This document shows positions 17,228 through 24,680 of a stretch of DNA of 25,871 nucleotides, in pieces. This stretch comes from GCA-002282575 sp964606405. GTDB lineage: Bacteria; Pseudomonadota; Gammaproteobacteria; Thiomicrospirales; Thiomicrospiraceae. Numbering within the stretch: position 1 is the stretch's first letter; every line of letters starts with the position of its first letter. Made by a program: the position numbers and the translations under genes. The stretch is from assembly GCA_964606405.1 (NCBI GenBank), contig CAZSGH010000037.1:1-25871 (forward strand), read 5' to 3'. The notes beneath the pieces are model-generated. The model worked only from the letters and a program-made list of their open reading frames with translations. It had not been told where the DNA came from and searched no databases.

Positions 17228-18201
17228 GATTGCGACCGCCCCCAAACTAACCAAGGCAACGCCCACACCAATAATGCAAACAATAACAGGTACGGCATCA
17301 AATCCAAGTCCTGCCCTGCCACTAAGCGACGACTGGTTTGTGGTTGTGCTTGTAATAATGCCGTTTGCAAGGCAGATAGCCCTGACGCATCATCAAAACT
17401 GGCAGTAACTGCGCCAATTTTGGCTAACTGTTGCATCAAATCATCGCTACGCGGCGAATATAACAAACCGCCCGTATCGTGATTCACAGCTTGCAACCCA
17501 CCCACCGATAACACAGCCAAACGACTGCCATGTTGCTTCGCCCAGTCTAATAAGGGTTGCAAATCACCGCGCAGCGTCGATTGCGCCCCATCATGTACCA
17601 ATAGCACCCATCCCGATGACGATTTCAGGTCGACCAACTCAGCAAGCCCTAAGGTTAGCCCCTCCAACAGTGCCGAGTCGCCACGCCCTGCTAACGCAGG
17701 ATTAATCCGTCCAATCAGTGTCGTGAGCAAGGGCGCATCGGTAGTTGCCGATAATACCTGATAAGCATCATCACCAAACACAACCAATCCTGTTCTGGCA
17801 TTGGCATCGCGTTGCGCTAATAACTGTGTTAACCAACCTTGCGATTGCGCCAAACGTGACTGTCCATCGGCTTCGGTTAGCAGCATCGACACCGATGCTT
17901 CGAGAACCACAATGCCATCACTTTGCTGTTGCTCTGCAACTTCTGTGCCTTGCGACAAGTGCCAAACTGGCTGCGCCAGTGCGAATACCATCAATACCCC
18001 TGCAAGCCAGACAAGCCAATCCGTTGTGCTCGGTTTTAACGACTGAACAACACCTTCGCCATGCAAAAAGCGATGCACAAAGGCATGGCGAAAACGCAAC
18101 CGCGCCAAGCCCTGCCAGCCAACACGCGCCACCAATGGAAGCAATAACACAAGGGGTAATAACAACAACCACATAGGTGCTGTAAGACTCAGCGAATTCA
18201 T
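17224..18201 (-). CDS. vWA domain membrane protein, BatA-like
   Basis: This 325-residue protein has membrane segments at about 10-27 and 62-78 and again near the C-terminus (about 303-320), with a vWA domain between. The MIDAS motif reads LEASVSM: Glu101 stands where the metal-binding Asp is expected, Ser103 and Ser105 are kept. The later loop GRGDSALLEG has Ser where Thr is common, and VLLVHDGAQS keeps the Asp. Metal binding may be altered. It overlaps the DUF58 gene and the next vWA gene by four bases each, consistent with a coupled operon. In Bat/MoxR systems such proteins are thought to be partners of the AAA ATPase. Confidence 0.82.
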   Translation of the reverse strand: MNSLSLTAPMWLLLLPLVLLLPLVARVGWQGLARLRFRHAFVHRFLHGEGVVQSLKPSTTDWLVWLAGVLMVFALAQPVWHLSQGTEVAEQQQSDGIVVLEASVSMLLTEADGQSRLAQSQGWLTQLLAQRDANARTGLVVFGDDAYQVLSATTDAPLLTTLIGRINPALAGRGDSALLEGLTLGLAELVDLKSSSGWVLLVHDGAQSTLRGDLQPLLDWAKQHGSRLAVLSVGGLQAVNHDTGGLLYSPRSDDLMQQLAKIGAVTASFDDASGLSALQTALLQAQPQTSRRLVAGQDLDLMPYLLLFALLVWALPWLVWGRSQS

Positions 18202-19109
18202 ACGCCCCCTTTCGCAAAAGAGGACGACACAGTTGGAGGGATGTCATCCCAGCCCGTCTGCAACGACAATTCAGATAAATTTGCATCTGCCCACAAAGGC
18301 CAATAATGCACTCCCATCGCAGCACACCAACTGCGAATATCCGCTAACCACTGCGCTATCTCGGCGTTATAACGACGCACATTGTCTTCGCTTAGGCTCA
18401 CTGCCTGTTGGTAACCACTCACCTGCACGCTTGGCATCGCCGTTAAGCACACCTCGTGTCTATCTAAAATATGCACCAGCAATACCTGTCCAGACGATGC
18501 CCAATCTAATAAGGAAGATTGCATTTGCGCGTCCCATTGCGATAAATCCGAGACCACCATCAGCCATTGCTGTTCACGCACAATCATCGCTTCCGATAAG
18601 GGCAACTCACTATGATGCGTTTGTTGTTGCACCAATGCAGCCAACCAAGATTCTTGCCACGACTGCCAACGCCCAACGCCTCGCAACACGGGCAAACTTT
18701 GCGGGACTTGTCCCCATAACTGCGTGTCTAGCACGGTGATGGGCAATACGGCTTTGGCTAACGAAAAAGCAACCCCTACGGCTTGTTCAACCTTTAAACG
18801 CAAGCCCGTTCCTTGCCACATAGACGCACTCACATCGACCAACAACAAGGCACGCTGTTCCAACGCGCGTGGCGCATATTTAATATACGCATCCCCTGTT
18901 CGCGCCATCAACCGCCAATTCATTAAGCGGATCGGATCGCCTTCTCGGTAAGGACGACTTTCAATCACGTCCATGCCGGGCTCCAGCATGCGCCCCGTTA
19001 ACTCGCCCGCACGCAAGCCTTTGCCTTGGTGCAAAAACGGGAGCGACAACGCTAGCGCTTCATTTTGCTTTAAGCTAAGTTGCTCAAACCAAGCAATATT
19101 AAATGGCAT
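18198..19109 (-). CDS. DUF58 domain protein (MoxR-associated vWA-like)
   Basis: This 303-residue soluble protein has the DUF58 signature ESRPYREGDPIRLMNWRLMARTG followed by a vWA-like strand and MIDAS-like motif LLLVDVSASMW. DUF58 genes are almost always next to moxR, as here, and the product is thought to act with the MoxR ATPase on client proteins. Its start ATG 19109 lies directly after repeat element B. The conserved end of that element (TTAGG on the minus strand) sits at the distance of a ribosome site from the ATG. It overlaps batA by four bases at its end. Confidence 0.9.
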   Translation of the reverse strand: MPFNIAWFEQLSLKQNEALALSLPFLHQGKGLRAGELTGRMLEPGMDVIESRPYREGDPIRLMNWRLMARTGDAYIKYAPRALEQRALLLVDVSASMWQGTGLRLKVEQAVGVAFSLAKAVLPITVLDTQLWGQVPQSLPVLRGVGRWQSWQESWLAALVQQQTHHSELPLSEAMIVREQQWLMVVSDLSQWDAQMQSSLLDWASSGQVLLVHILDRHEVCLTAMPSVQVSGYQQAVSLSEDNVRRYNAEIAQWLADIRSWCAAMGVHYWPLWADANLSELSLQTGWDDIPPTVSSSFAKGGV

Positions 19110-19111
19110 GA

Positions 19112-19248
19112 CTAAAAACCTAACGGGTTGGGGGTTCTGGGGGAAGGCGGCAATAGAAAGAGCATCTAGCTACTTAACTTACCCCCTTCCCCCAATCATA
19201 AAACAAAGTTAGCGCTTCTAAAAACAAGCAACGCGAGGCTTTTAGAAG
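19112..19248. repeat. two-hairpin intergenic element, copy B (moxR-DUF58 gap)
   Basis: It opens with CTAAAAACCTAACGGGT (19112-19128), identical to copy A. The central hairpin has arms TGGGGGAAGGCGG (19138-19150) and CCCCCTTCCCCCA (19182-19194), 12 of 13 pairing. The terminal hairpin has arms CTTCTAAAA (19215-19223) and TTTTAGAAG (19240-19248) around a loop containing CAAGCAACGCGAG, close to CAAGCGAAGCGAG in copy A. The element fills the whole moxR-DUF58 gap, from just after the moxR stop to two bases before the DUF58 ATG. Stem bases differ between copies while pairing is kept, which suggests selection on structure. Confidence 0.75.
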
Positions 19249-19252
19249 TTCG

Positions 19253-20212
19253 CTAAATAGTGATGGGAACAACATCAAGCAACCGCTTTACCCAACCATC
19301 AACATCGAGTCGCATGGCACGTGCGGTGGCACTCAAATGCAAGCGGTGACGCAAAATATCGGGCAACAAGACCACAATATCTTCTGGCGTGGCATAGTCA
19401 CGACCATAAATAAGGGCGCGGGCACACGCCGCTTGCGCCAATGCCAAGGTCGCACGCGGACTCGCAGGAACCATCACCGTCCCAGCTAAGGTGGCATCCC
19501 ATTGTTCGGGTTGACGTGTTGCGGCAATTAAACGCACCAAATATTGCTGCAAAGCCACATCCATCTTAATCCCATCGACGGCTTCTCGCCCCGCTTGCAG
19601 CTGCGCTTGCGTCAGCACGGCATCAACTTTGGGCGAGCGCAACAGCCCCGCACGCGACTTTTGCAAAATCGCCAACTCACTCGCTTCTGAAGGAAAATCG
19701 AGACGCACATGAAACATAAACCGATCCATCTGCGCTTCGGGCAACGGATAAGTACCGCTATGCTCTAACGGGTTTTGTGTCGCCACCACAAAAAACAATG
19801 GATCGAGCGGATAGGTCTGACCAGCCACCGACACCTGTCCTTCTGCCATCGCTTCTAATAATGCCGACTGCACTTTAGGCGGCGCACGGTTAATTTCATC
19901 GGCAAGGGTAAGCTGATGGAACAATGGACCTTGCACAAAGCGCATCAGCCCCGACTCTTTGTCCAAAATTTCCGACCCCGTAATATCCGACGGCATCAAG
20001 TCTGGCGTAAATTGAATGCGCACAAAATCCAAACTAACGGCTTGCGATAGCACCTTAACTGCCGTGGTTTTTGCCAACCCCGGCGCGCCTTCGAGCAGCA
20101 CATGCCCACCCGCCAACAAACCAATCAGTAAACGCTCTAATAAGACATCTTGTCCAACGATGACGGCAGCAAGCGATTGATGAAGCTGCTGCCACTGATT
20201 ACGGTTATTCAT
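19253..20212 (-). CDS. MoxR-family AAA+ ATPase
   Basis: The 319-residue AAA+ protein has Walker A GAPGLAKT (about 42-49), Walker B LTLADEIN followed by the family-typical RAPPKVQSALLEAMAEGQV, the sensor segment ATQNPLEHSGTYPLPEAQMDRF, and the C-terminal lid with ASPRATLALAQAACARAL. MoxR ATPases act with vWA proteins as chaperones for metal insertion or complex maturation; the following four genes are its expected partners. I chose ATG 20212, with AGGGTG a few bases before it; a GTG three codons upstream (20221) is the alternative. It is the first gene of the minus-strand run, behind an extended -10 promoter. Confidence 0.93.
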   Translation of the reverse strand: MNNRNQWQQLHQSLAAVIVGQDVLLERLLIGLLAGGHVLLEGAPGLAKTTAVKVLSQAVSLDFVRIQFTPDLMPSDITGSEILDKESGLMRFVQGPLFHQLTLADEINRAPPKVQSALLEAMAEGQVSVAGQTYPLDPLFFVVATQNPLEHSGTYPLPEAQMDRFMFHVRLDFPSEASELAILQKSRAGLLRSPKVDAVLTQAQLQAGREAVDGIKMDVALQQYLVRLIAATRQPEQWDATLAGTVMVPASPRATLALAQAACARALIYGRDYATPEDIVVLLPDILRHRLHLSATARAMRLDVDGWVKRLLDVVPITI

Positions 20213-20242
20213 ACATTGCACCCTAAACCCTATTTTTTGACG

Positions 20243-20272
20243 ATTATAGCACCGCCATCAATGCATCAACAA
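20243..20272 (-). promoter_or_regulatory. candidate promoter of the moxR operon
   Basis: On the minus strand TGCTATAAT (extended -10 with a perfect TATAAT, plus-strand positions 20243-20251) lies about 30 bp before the moxR ATG. An 18-bp spacer separates it from a TTGTTG -35 at 20267-20272. The -35 overlaps the first arm of the palindrome at 20268-20293, so a protein bound there would block RNA polymerase. Confidence 0.6.
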
Positions 20273-20321
20273 TCAAAGTTTTATTTGATTGTTTTTAGAA
20301 ATAAAAAAACAATCAAATAAA
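20268..20321. promoter_or_regulatory. overlapping palindromes in the moxR/kinase divergent region
   Basis: Arm 1 AACAATCAAA (20268-20277) pairs with TTTGATTGTT (20284-20293) around a six-base loop. The longer arm 2 TTTATTTGATTGTTTTT (20280-20296) also pairs perfectly over 17 bp with arm 3 AAAAACAATCAAATAAA (20305-20321). Arms 1 and 3 compete for arm 2. With the promoter placed as above, the region is upstream of the moxR transcript, so it is more likely a protein-binding operator or an insertion scar than an RNA switch. A 26-base relative lies at 23858. Confidence 0.6.
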
Positions 20322-20338
20322 GCACTAGAAAATAAGTT

Positions 20339-20383
20339 AGGAAGGTCTGAAAAAAAGCGAAGCCGCATTTTTCAGACCTTCCT
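20339..20383. repeat. perfect 16-bp hairpin with a GCGAAGC loop
   Basis: AGGAAGGTCTGAAAAA (20339-20354) and TTTTTCAGACCTTCCT (20368-20383) pair perfectly around the 13-base loop AAGCGAAGCCGCA. The loop resembles those of the terminal hairpins in elements A and B (CAAGCGAAGCGAGA and CAAGCAACGCGAG). It has the look of an intrinsic terminator, but it lies between two divergent genes, where no transcript is expected to end. Confidence 0.75.
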
Positions 20384-20427
20384 TAGATCACTAGCAAATT
20401 GATACGATTATCATCAACAGATAGCCC

Positions 20428-20433
20428 TATAAT
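20428..20433 (+). promoter_or_regulatory. candidate -10 of the sensor kinase/diguanylate cyclase operon
   Basis: A perfect TATAAT lies 44 bp before the kinase ATG at 20478. No good -35 stands at the standard distance (a TTGATA at 20399 is 23 bp away), so an activator or another sigma factor may be needed. The ribosome site is weak (AAGTACACATC before ATG). Confidence 0.35.
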
Positions 20434-20477
20434 CAGGTAAAATGTGCGTATTTGATACAAAACATTAAGTACACATC

Positions 20478-22370
20478 ATGAGCTCAAAAAACACCTCACA
20501 CCATACAGCAAGCGACAAACAATCAAAAATCGTTATTGTCGTTTCCTTGGCACTGTTGATCCTCATCGCATCCCTAGGTTCTCTCATGCTATCTCGATTT
20601 CAAGATTCGAACGCGACATGGGAAGCTTACAGCACCAAATCAAGCGATGTTCACGAAGCAATGAGTACGCTCTATCGCGCGATTGGTTACGGTGGGTTTA
20701 TCCATCATTTTAAAAACCTCGTTCTACGCCGCGACTTAGCCCGTTATGAGCAAGCCATCGACACCAGCATCGTACAAACACGTCGCGCACTCAATCGACT
20801 CGAAAGCCTTCTTGTTAAAGAAGACGACTTAACGGCTCTTGCCGAAGTCCGTAGAACCTTTGAAGAATACTTTACCAAGTACCAAAAAATTCCTGAAATG
20901 CTCAAAAATGGTGCCACATCTGCAGAACTTGATGCGGTAGTGAAGGTCAATGACGGACCCGCACTGACTGCCCTGCAAAAAATCGATAAACGCATCAAAG
21001 AACGCGTTCAAGAAGCCCGCGAACAAACCAATGCTGCCCAAACCAATGCCATTAATATTGCTTACATTGGCGCAGGCATTATTCTTTTGGCGCTCTTAAT
21101 CGCTACGATCATCATTATCCGTAGCACAAAAAAGGTTATCGATGCCAATCATGCCGCCAAACAAATCAGCGCCCAATTAGACACCCTACTCGATACCGCA
21201 CCCGATGCCATGCTCACCATTGCGCCTGATGGCTCTATTGTGCGCAGCAATCAAATGGCAAGCCATTTTTTTGGTTACAACCAACAAGAATTTAAGACCC
21301 TGCGTGTCGAACAGCTCATCCCCCAACGCTACCGTGACAAGCACCCACAATTGCGCGATGACTATGCTAAATCACCAGAAAATCGCCCTATGGGAACACG
21401 ACTGCCGCTGAGTGCCTTAACCAAAGACGGACGTGAACCACTGGTCGAAATTAGTCTATCGCACACAGGTACAGGCGAAGAACAACTGGTCACAATAACC
21501 TTGCGCGATGTTAGTGAGAGAGAAGCCAATAAATTAGCGCTCGAAAAAGCGCGTAACGAAGCCGAAAGCGCACTGGCACAACAAAAAGCAATGCAAAATG
21601 AAGTCATTCAATCTGAAAAACTCGCAGCATTGGGCGGACTGGTTGCTGGCATTGCACACGAAATCAATACCCCTGTGGGCATTACCCTAACGGCAGCTAC
21701 CCACCTAGAAGCCGAAACGATGCAAACCAACCATCGTTACCAAACTGGTGAATTAAGCGAAGAAGAGCTGACAGCCTACTTTGCAACCGCCGTCGAGTCT
21801 GCACGCCTGATTACCACCAATAGTCAACGCGCAGATAAGTTGATTCAAAGCTTTAAACAAGTTGCCGTCGATCAAACAGCCGATGAGCGTCGCCAATTCA
21901 ATCTCGCCCAATATTTAAACGAAATCATTACATCCTTGCAGCCGCGCCTCAAAAAAACACGCATAACCGTCGAGGTAAACTGCCCAGACAACATCACCAT
22001 GGATACCTACCCTGGCGCTTTATCACAAGTGATCACTAACTTTATCGCCAATTCACTGCTACACGGCTTCGATCCTGAGCAGTACGGAAAAATTTACCTA
22101 TTAGCAGAACTGAATCATGAGCAGGTCATCCTTCGCTACAAAGATACAGGACGCGGCATTGCCAACGAGCAACTGCATAAAGTATTCGAGCCTTTCTTTA
22201 CCACCAAACGTAATCAAGGCGGCAGCGGCTTAGGTCTGCACATTGTGCATAGCCTTGTCACACAAACACTTAACGGCAGCATTAAGCTCGATAGTGAGCA
22301 GGGAAAAGGTGTATACTTCACCTTACAATTACCCCGTATTTTACAATCTTCAACAATTTCGGATCGTTAA
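20478..22370 (+). CDS. membrane histidine kinase with periplasmic sensor and PAS domain
   Basis: The protein has 630 residues. The first membrane segment is at about 18-37, a helical periplasmic sensor at about 40-190 carries the motif LYRAIGYGGFIHHFKN, and the second membrane segment (about 192-213) is followed by PAS at about 235-350. A coiled coil (LALEKARNEAESALAQQ) precedes HisKA with phospho-accepting His394 in VAGIAHEINTPVG. The HATPase has N box VITNFIANSLLHG and G boxes DTGRGI and GGSGLGLHIV. All catalytic motifs look intact. The next gene, whose ATG begins four bases after this stop, is a receiver-GGDEF protein, the obvious phosphotransfer partner. The ligand of the sensor is unknown. 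Confidence 0.9.
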   Translation: MSSKNTSHHTASDKQSKIVIVVSLALLILIASLGSLMLSRFQDSNATWEAYSTKSSDVHEAMSTLYRAIGYGGFIHHFKNLVLRRDLARYEQAIDTSIVQTRRALNRLESLLVKEDDLTALAEVRRTFEEYFTKYQKIPEMLKNGATSAELDAVVKVNDGPALTALQKIDKRIKERVQEAREQTNAAQTNAINIAYIGAGIILLALLIATIIIIRSTKKVIDANHAAKQISAQLDTLLDTAPDAMLTIAPDGSIVRSNQMASHFFGYNQQEFKTLRVEQLIPQRYRDKHPQLRDDYAKSPENRPMGTRLPLSALTKDGREPLVEISLSHTGTGEEQLVTITLRDVSEREANKLALEKARNEAESALAQQKAMQNEVIQSEKLAALGGLVAGIAHEINTPVGITLTAATHLEAETMQTNHRYQTGELSEEELTAYFATAVESARLITTNSQRADKLIQSFKQVAVDQTADERRQFNLAQYLNEIITSLQPRLKKTRITVEVNCPDNITMDTYPGALSQVITNFIANSLLHGFDPEQYGKIYLLAELNHEQVILRYKDTGRGIANEQLHKVFEPFFTTKRNQGGSGLGLHIVHSLVTQTLNGSIKLDSEQGKGVYFTLQLPRILQSSTISDR

Positions 22371-22374
22371 GCAA

Positions 22375-23850
22375 ATGGCATCACCACTTAAACTAAAAAG
22401 CAACGCTAACACCCTAGCACCAACACGCATAAAAGAAAACAACTGGCGCGTGCTCATTGTCGATGACGAACCCGAAATTCATGCCGTTACCCAGTTAATT
22501 CTTAACAAACTGGTCTTTAAAGATCGTAAACTAACGCTCCTTTCTGCTTACTCTGCAGCCGAAGCCCAAGAACTGTTACAACGCGAAAAAAACATTGCCG
22601 TCATCCTTCTCGACGTGGTTATGGAAACCGATGATGCTGGCTTGCAATTGGTTAAATTCATTCGCGAAGACCTAAAAAACACCGCCACACGCATTATTTT
22701 ACGCACAGGTCAGCCAGGTCAAGCCCCCGAAGATCGCGTCATTGTCGATTACGACATCAATGACTACAAAGCGAAAAGTGAGCTAACAGCACAAAAACTA
22801 ACCACATCCATCATCGCTACCCTGCGCAGCTATGAAACCATTATGTCGCTAGAAAAAACACGCCAAGGATTAGAAAAAATCCTAGAAAGCACCGCTACAT
22901 TATTTCAGGTTGGCTCACTAAAAACTTTTGCCTCTGGCGTGCTGACCCAACTTTCTGCTTTTTTAGGCTGCCAACCTAATGGCATTTTATGTGTTCAATT
23001 CGATGCGCAAAAAGACATTAATAACCAACCAATTTGTCACGACTTACAAATTATGGCTGCAACTGGCGAGTTCAGCCATTGCAACGAGTGTACCCTTAAC
23101 GAACCTCGCTGTGACGAACAAGTGATGATTGTTGATCTGATTCACAAAGCAATCGAAACACAGCATAACCAACTATCCGACGATTACACGGTAATCTTCT
23201 TAGATATTGGCGAAGCAAATGGCATCGCCGCACTTTTGCACTGCGACAATAGCCAAACAGATGAAGCTGATCGTAAACTACTCGAAGTATTTGCTTCGAA
23301 AATTTCACTTGCCCTCGCCAATGCCATAACCTATCAAAAAATGATTAGTGCCGAAACCGCTGCAACCTCAGACTTCCTAACGAATCTGAATAACCGTCGC
23401 CAGCTTTTACGCCTAGGCATTCCACTCATTGCCAGTGCTCAGCGCACCAATAGCCCCTTAGCGCTAGCGATGATTGATATCGACTTTTTCAAAGCCATCA
23501 ATGATCGCTTAGGTCATGATGCAGGTGACTTGGCTCTACAGGTTATGGGCAATATGCTTAAAGAACGCTTCCGAACCAGCGATGTGATTGCCCGTTTTGG
23601 TGGCGAGGAATTCTGTGTCATTTGCACCGACATTGAAGCAGAAGAGGCTATTGCGCTATTCGATAGCTTCCGCATTGCCATAAGTAAGGAAACCATTATG
23701 TTTGGCAATGAATGCATAAAAATGACTATTAGTATCGGTCTAACAACGCGACGGCTCGACAATATCGACAACATGATTTCAGCTGCCGATGCCCTGCTCT
23801 ATCAAGCGAAACATAACGGACGCAACCAAGTCGTCTATGATGCCGAATAA
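22375..23850 (+). CDS. response regulator with DUF3369 and GGDEF domains (diguanylate cyclase)
   Basis: The protein has 491 residues. The receiver (about 24-150) has VDDE at 29-32 and phospho-accepting Asp80 (ILLDVVMETDDAG), then Lys in NDYKAKSE. DUF3369, a GAF-like domain that commonly follows such receivers, spans about 160-325. The GGDEF domain (about 335-490) has the active-site motif RFGGEEF (GGEEF at 409-413) and an intact inhibitory I-site RTSD (400-403). It should therefore make c-di-GMP from two GTP and be product-inhibited. The start ATG 22375 is four bases after the kinase stop; an upstream GTG at 22243 would overlap the kinase by over 120 bp and adds no domain. Probably co-translated and paired with the kinase. 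Confidence 0.92.
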   Translation: MASPLKLKSNANTLAPTRIKENNWRVLIVDDEPEIHAVTQLILNKLVFKDRKLTLLSAYSAAEAQELLQREKNIAVILLDVVMETDDAGLQLVKFIREDLKNTATRIILRTGQPGQAPEDRVIVDYDINDYKAKSELTAQKLTTSIIATLRSYETIMSLEKTRQGLEKILESTATLFQVGSLKTFASGVLTQLSAFLGCQPNGILCVQFDAQKDINNQPICHDLQIMAATGEFSHCNECTLNEPRCDEQVMIVDLIHKAIETQHNQLSDDYTVIFLDIGEANGIAALLHCDNSQTDEADRKLLEVFASKISLALANAITYQKMISAETAATSDFLTNLNNRRQLLRLGIPLIASAQRTNSPLALAMIDIDFFKAINDRLGHDAGDLALQVMGNMLKERFRTSDVIARFGGEEFCVICTDIEAEEAIALFDSFRIAISKETIMFGNECIKMTISIGLTTRRLDNIDNMISAADALLYQAKHNGRNQVVYDAE

Positions 23851-23857
23851 ACCAAGA

Positions 23858-23883
23858 AACAATCAAAACTTTATTTGATTATT
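23858..23883. repeat. palindrome related to the one at 20268
   Basis: AACAATCAAA, six bases, then TTTGATTATT. It matches 20268-20293 at 23 of 26 positions. AATCAAA/TTTGATT can pair. It begins eight bases after the diguanylate cyclase stop codon, so it could be a weak terminator. As the two copies bracket the kinase/cyclase pair, they may instead be binding sites or insertion scars. Confidence 0.6.
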
Positions 23884-23911
23884 ATTGCCATTCATTCAAA
23901 AAACTGTTTTA

Positions 23912-23951
23912 ATGATGCCGTATCCATACCCCTTAGGAGACCGGCATCATG
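23912..23951 (+). promoter_or_regulatory. hairpin enclosing the ribosome site of the MBL-fold gene
   Basis: ATGATGCCG (23912-23920) and CGGCATCAT (23942-23950) are perfect inverted repeats separated by 21 bases. The loop holds the ribosome site AGGAGA (23935-23940), and the right arm covers the first two bases of the ATG at 23949. It could hide the start codon in RNA, or be a dyad operator in DNA. Confidence 0.5.
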
Positions 23952-24680
23952 TTTTTTATTCAACACCGTAGCAGTTTTTCATCCTTATCTTATTTATTTG
24001 GCTGCGCAGGTAAAAGCGCCGCTGTTGCCGTCGATGTCTTACCAGAAGACGTCGACGCCTTTGTGCAAATGGCAACAGAAAAAGGTGTGAACATCCTTTA
24101 TGTCATCGATACACACATTCACGCCGATCATTACTCTGGCGGACGTAAGCTGGCCGAAAAAACAGGTGCTGCCTATTGTTTGCACCAAAGCGCACAAACT
24201 GAATTTACCTACAAAGCCCTATCTCACGGTGAGCACCTTACAGCAGGCAATGTCGGTGTTGAGGTCATTCACACCCCTGGTCATACCGATGATGATATTT
24301 GCTTACTCATCACTGACAATTCGCGTTGCCACGAACCTTGGTTTGTGTTGACGGGTCATACCTTGTTTCCGGGTGGCGTTGGTCGCCCAGATTTGCACGG
24401 ACGTGAGCGCGAAATGGCAGGCAAGTTATACGATTCGATTTATGGACGCTTGCTTTCATTACCCGATCATTTAGAGATTTATGCAGGTGCCATGGCGGGC
24501 AGTGTGTGTGGTGGTGGCATCAGTGCCAAACCATCATCAACGATTGGTTTTGAAAAACGTCATAATCCCAGCCTGATTCGCAACAAGGAACAATTTGTCG
24601 ATAACGTCACCTCCATTGCATTGGATGTTCCTGTAGGCATCAAAGATTTTTACCATTTTAATATTGGTAAAAGCGCATGA
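23949..24680 (+). CDS. metallo-beta-lactamase-fold protein (persulfide dioxygenase/glyoxalase II-like)
   Basis: The 243-residue protein has metal motif THIHADH with His56, His58, Asp60 and His61, then His112 in HTPGHT. The region LTGHTLFPGGVGRPDL has His137 where the bridging Asp of TGD is expected. The last ligand, His in the PGHGAGS block of glyoxalase II and ETHE1-like enzymes, is replaced (YAGAMAGSVCGGG, Ala181). The remainder (GREREMAGKLYDSIYGRLLSLPDHLEIY, SSTIGFEKRHNPSL) is typical of the persulfide dioxygenase-like family. The changed residues may mark a subfamily rather than decay. The start ATG 23949 has AGGAGA nine bases upstream. Its stop overlaps the MFS start as ATGA. Sulfur-compound metabolism is a guess. 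Confidence 0.82.
   Translation: MFFIQHRSSFSSLSYLFGCAGKSAAVAVDVLPEDVDAFVQMATEKGVNILYVIDTHIHADHYSGGRKLAEKTGAAYCLHQSAQTEFTYKALSHGEHLTAGNVGVEVIHTPGHTDDDICLLITDNSRCHEPWFVLTGHTLFPGGVGRPDLHGREREMAGKLYDSIYGRLLSLPDHLEIYAGAMAGSVCGGGISAKPSSTIGFEKRHNPSLIRNKEQFVDNVTSIALDVPVGIKDFYHFNIGKSA

Noticed and set aside
17228..17266. Upstream start of the vWA-TPR gene
   Set aside because: It runs further into batA; the ATGA junction at 17227 matches the other overlaps in this operon.
22243..22374. Upstream GTG start for the diguanylate cyclase
   Set aside because: It overlaps the kinase coding region and adds residues with no domain; ATG 22375 follows the kinase stop directly.
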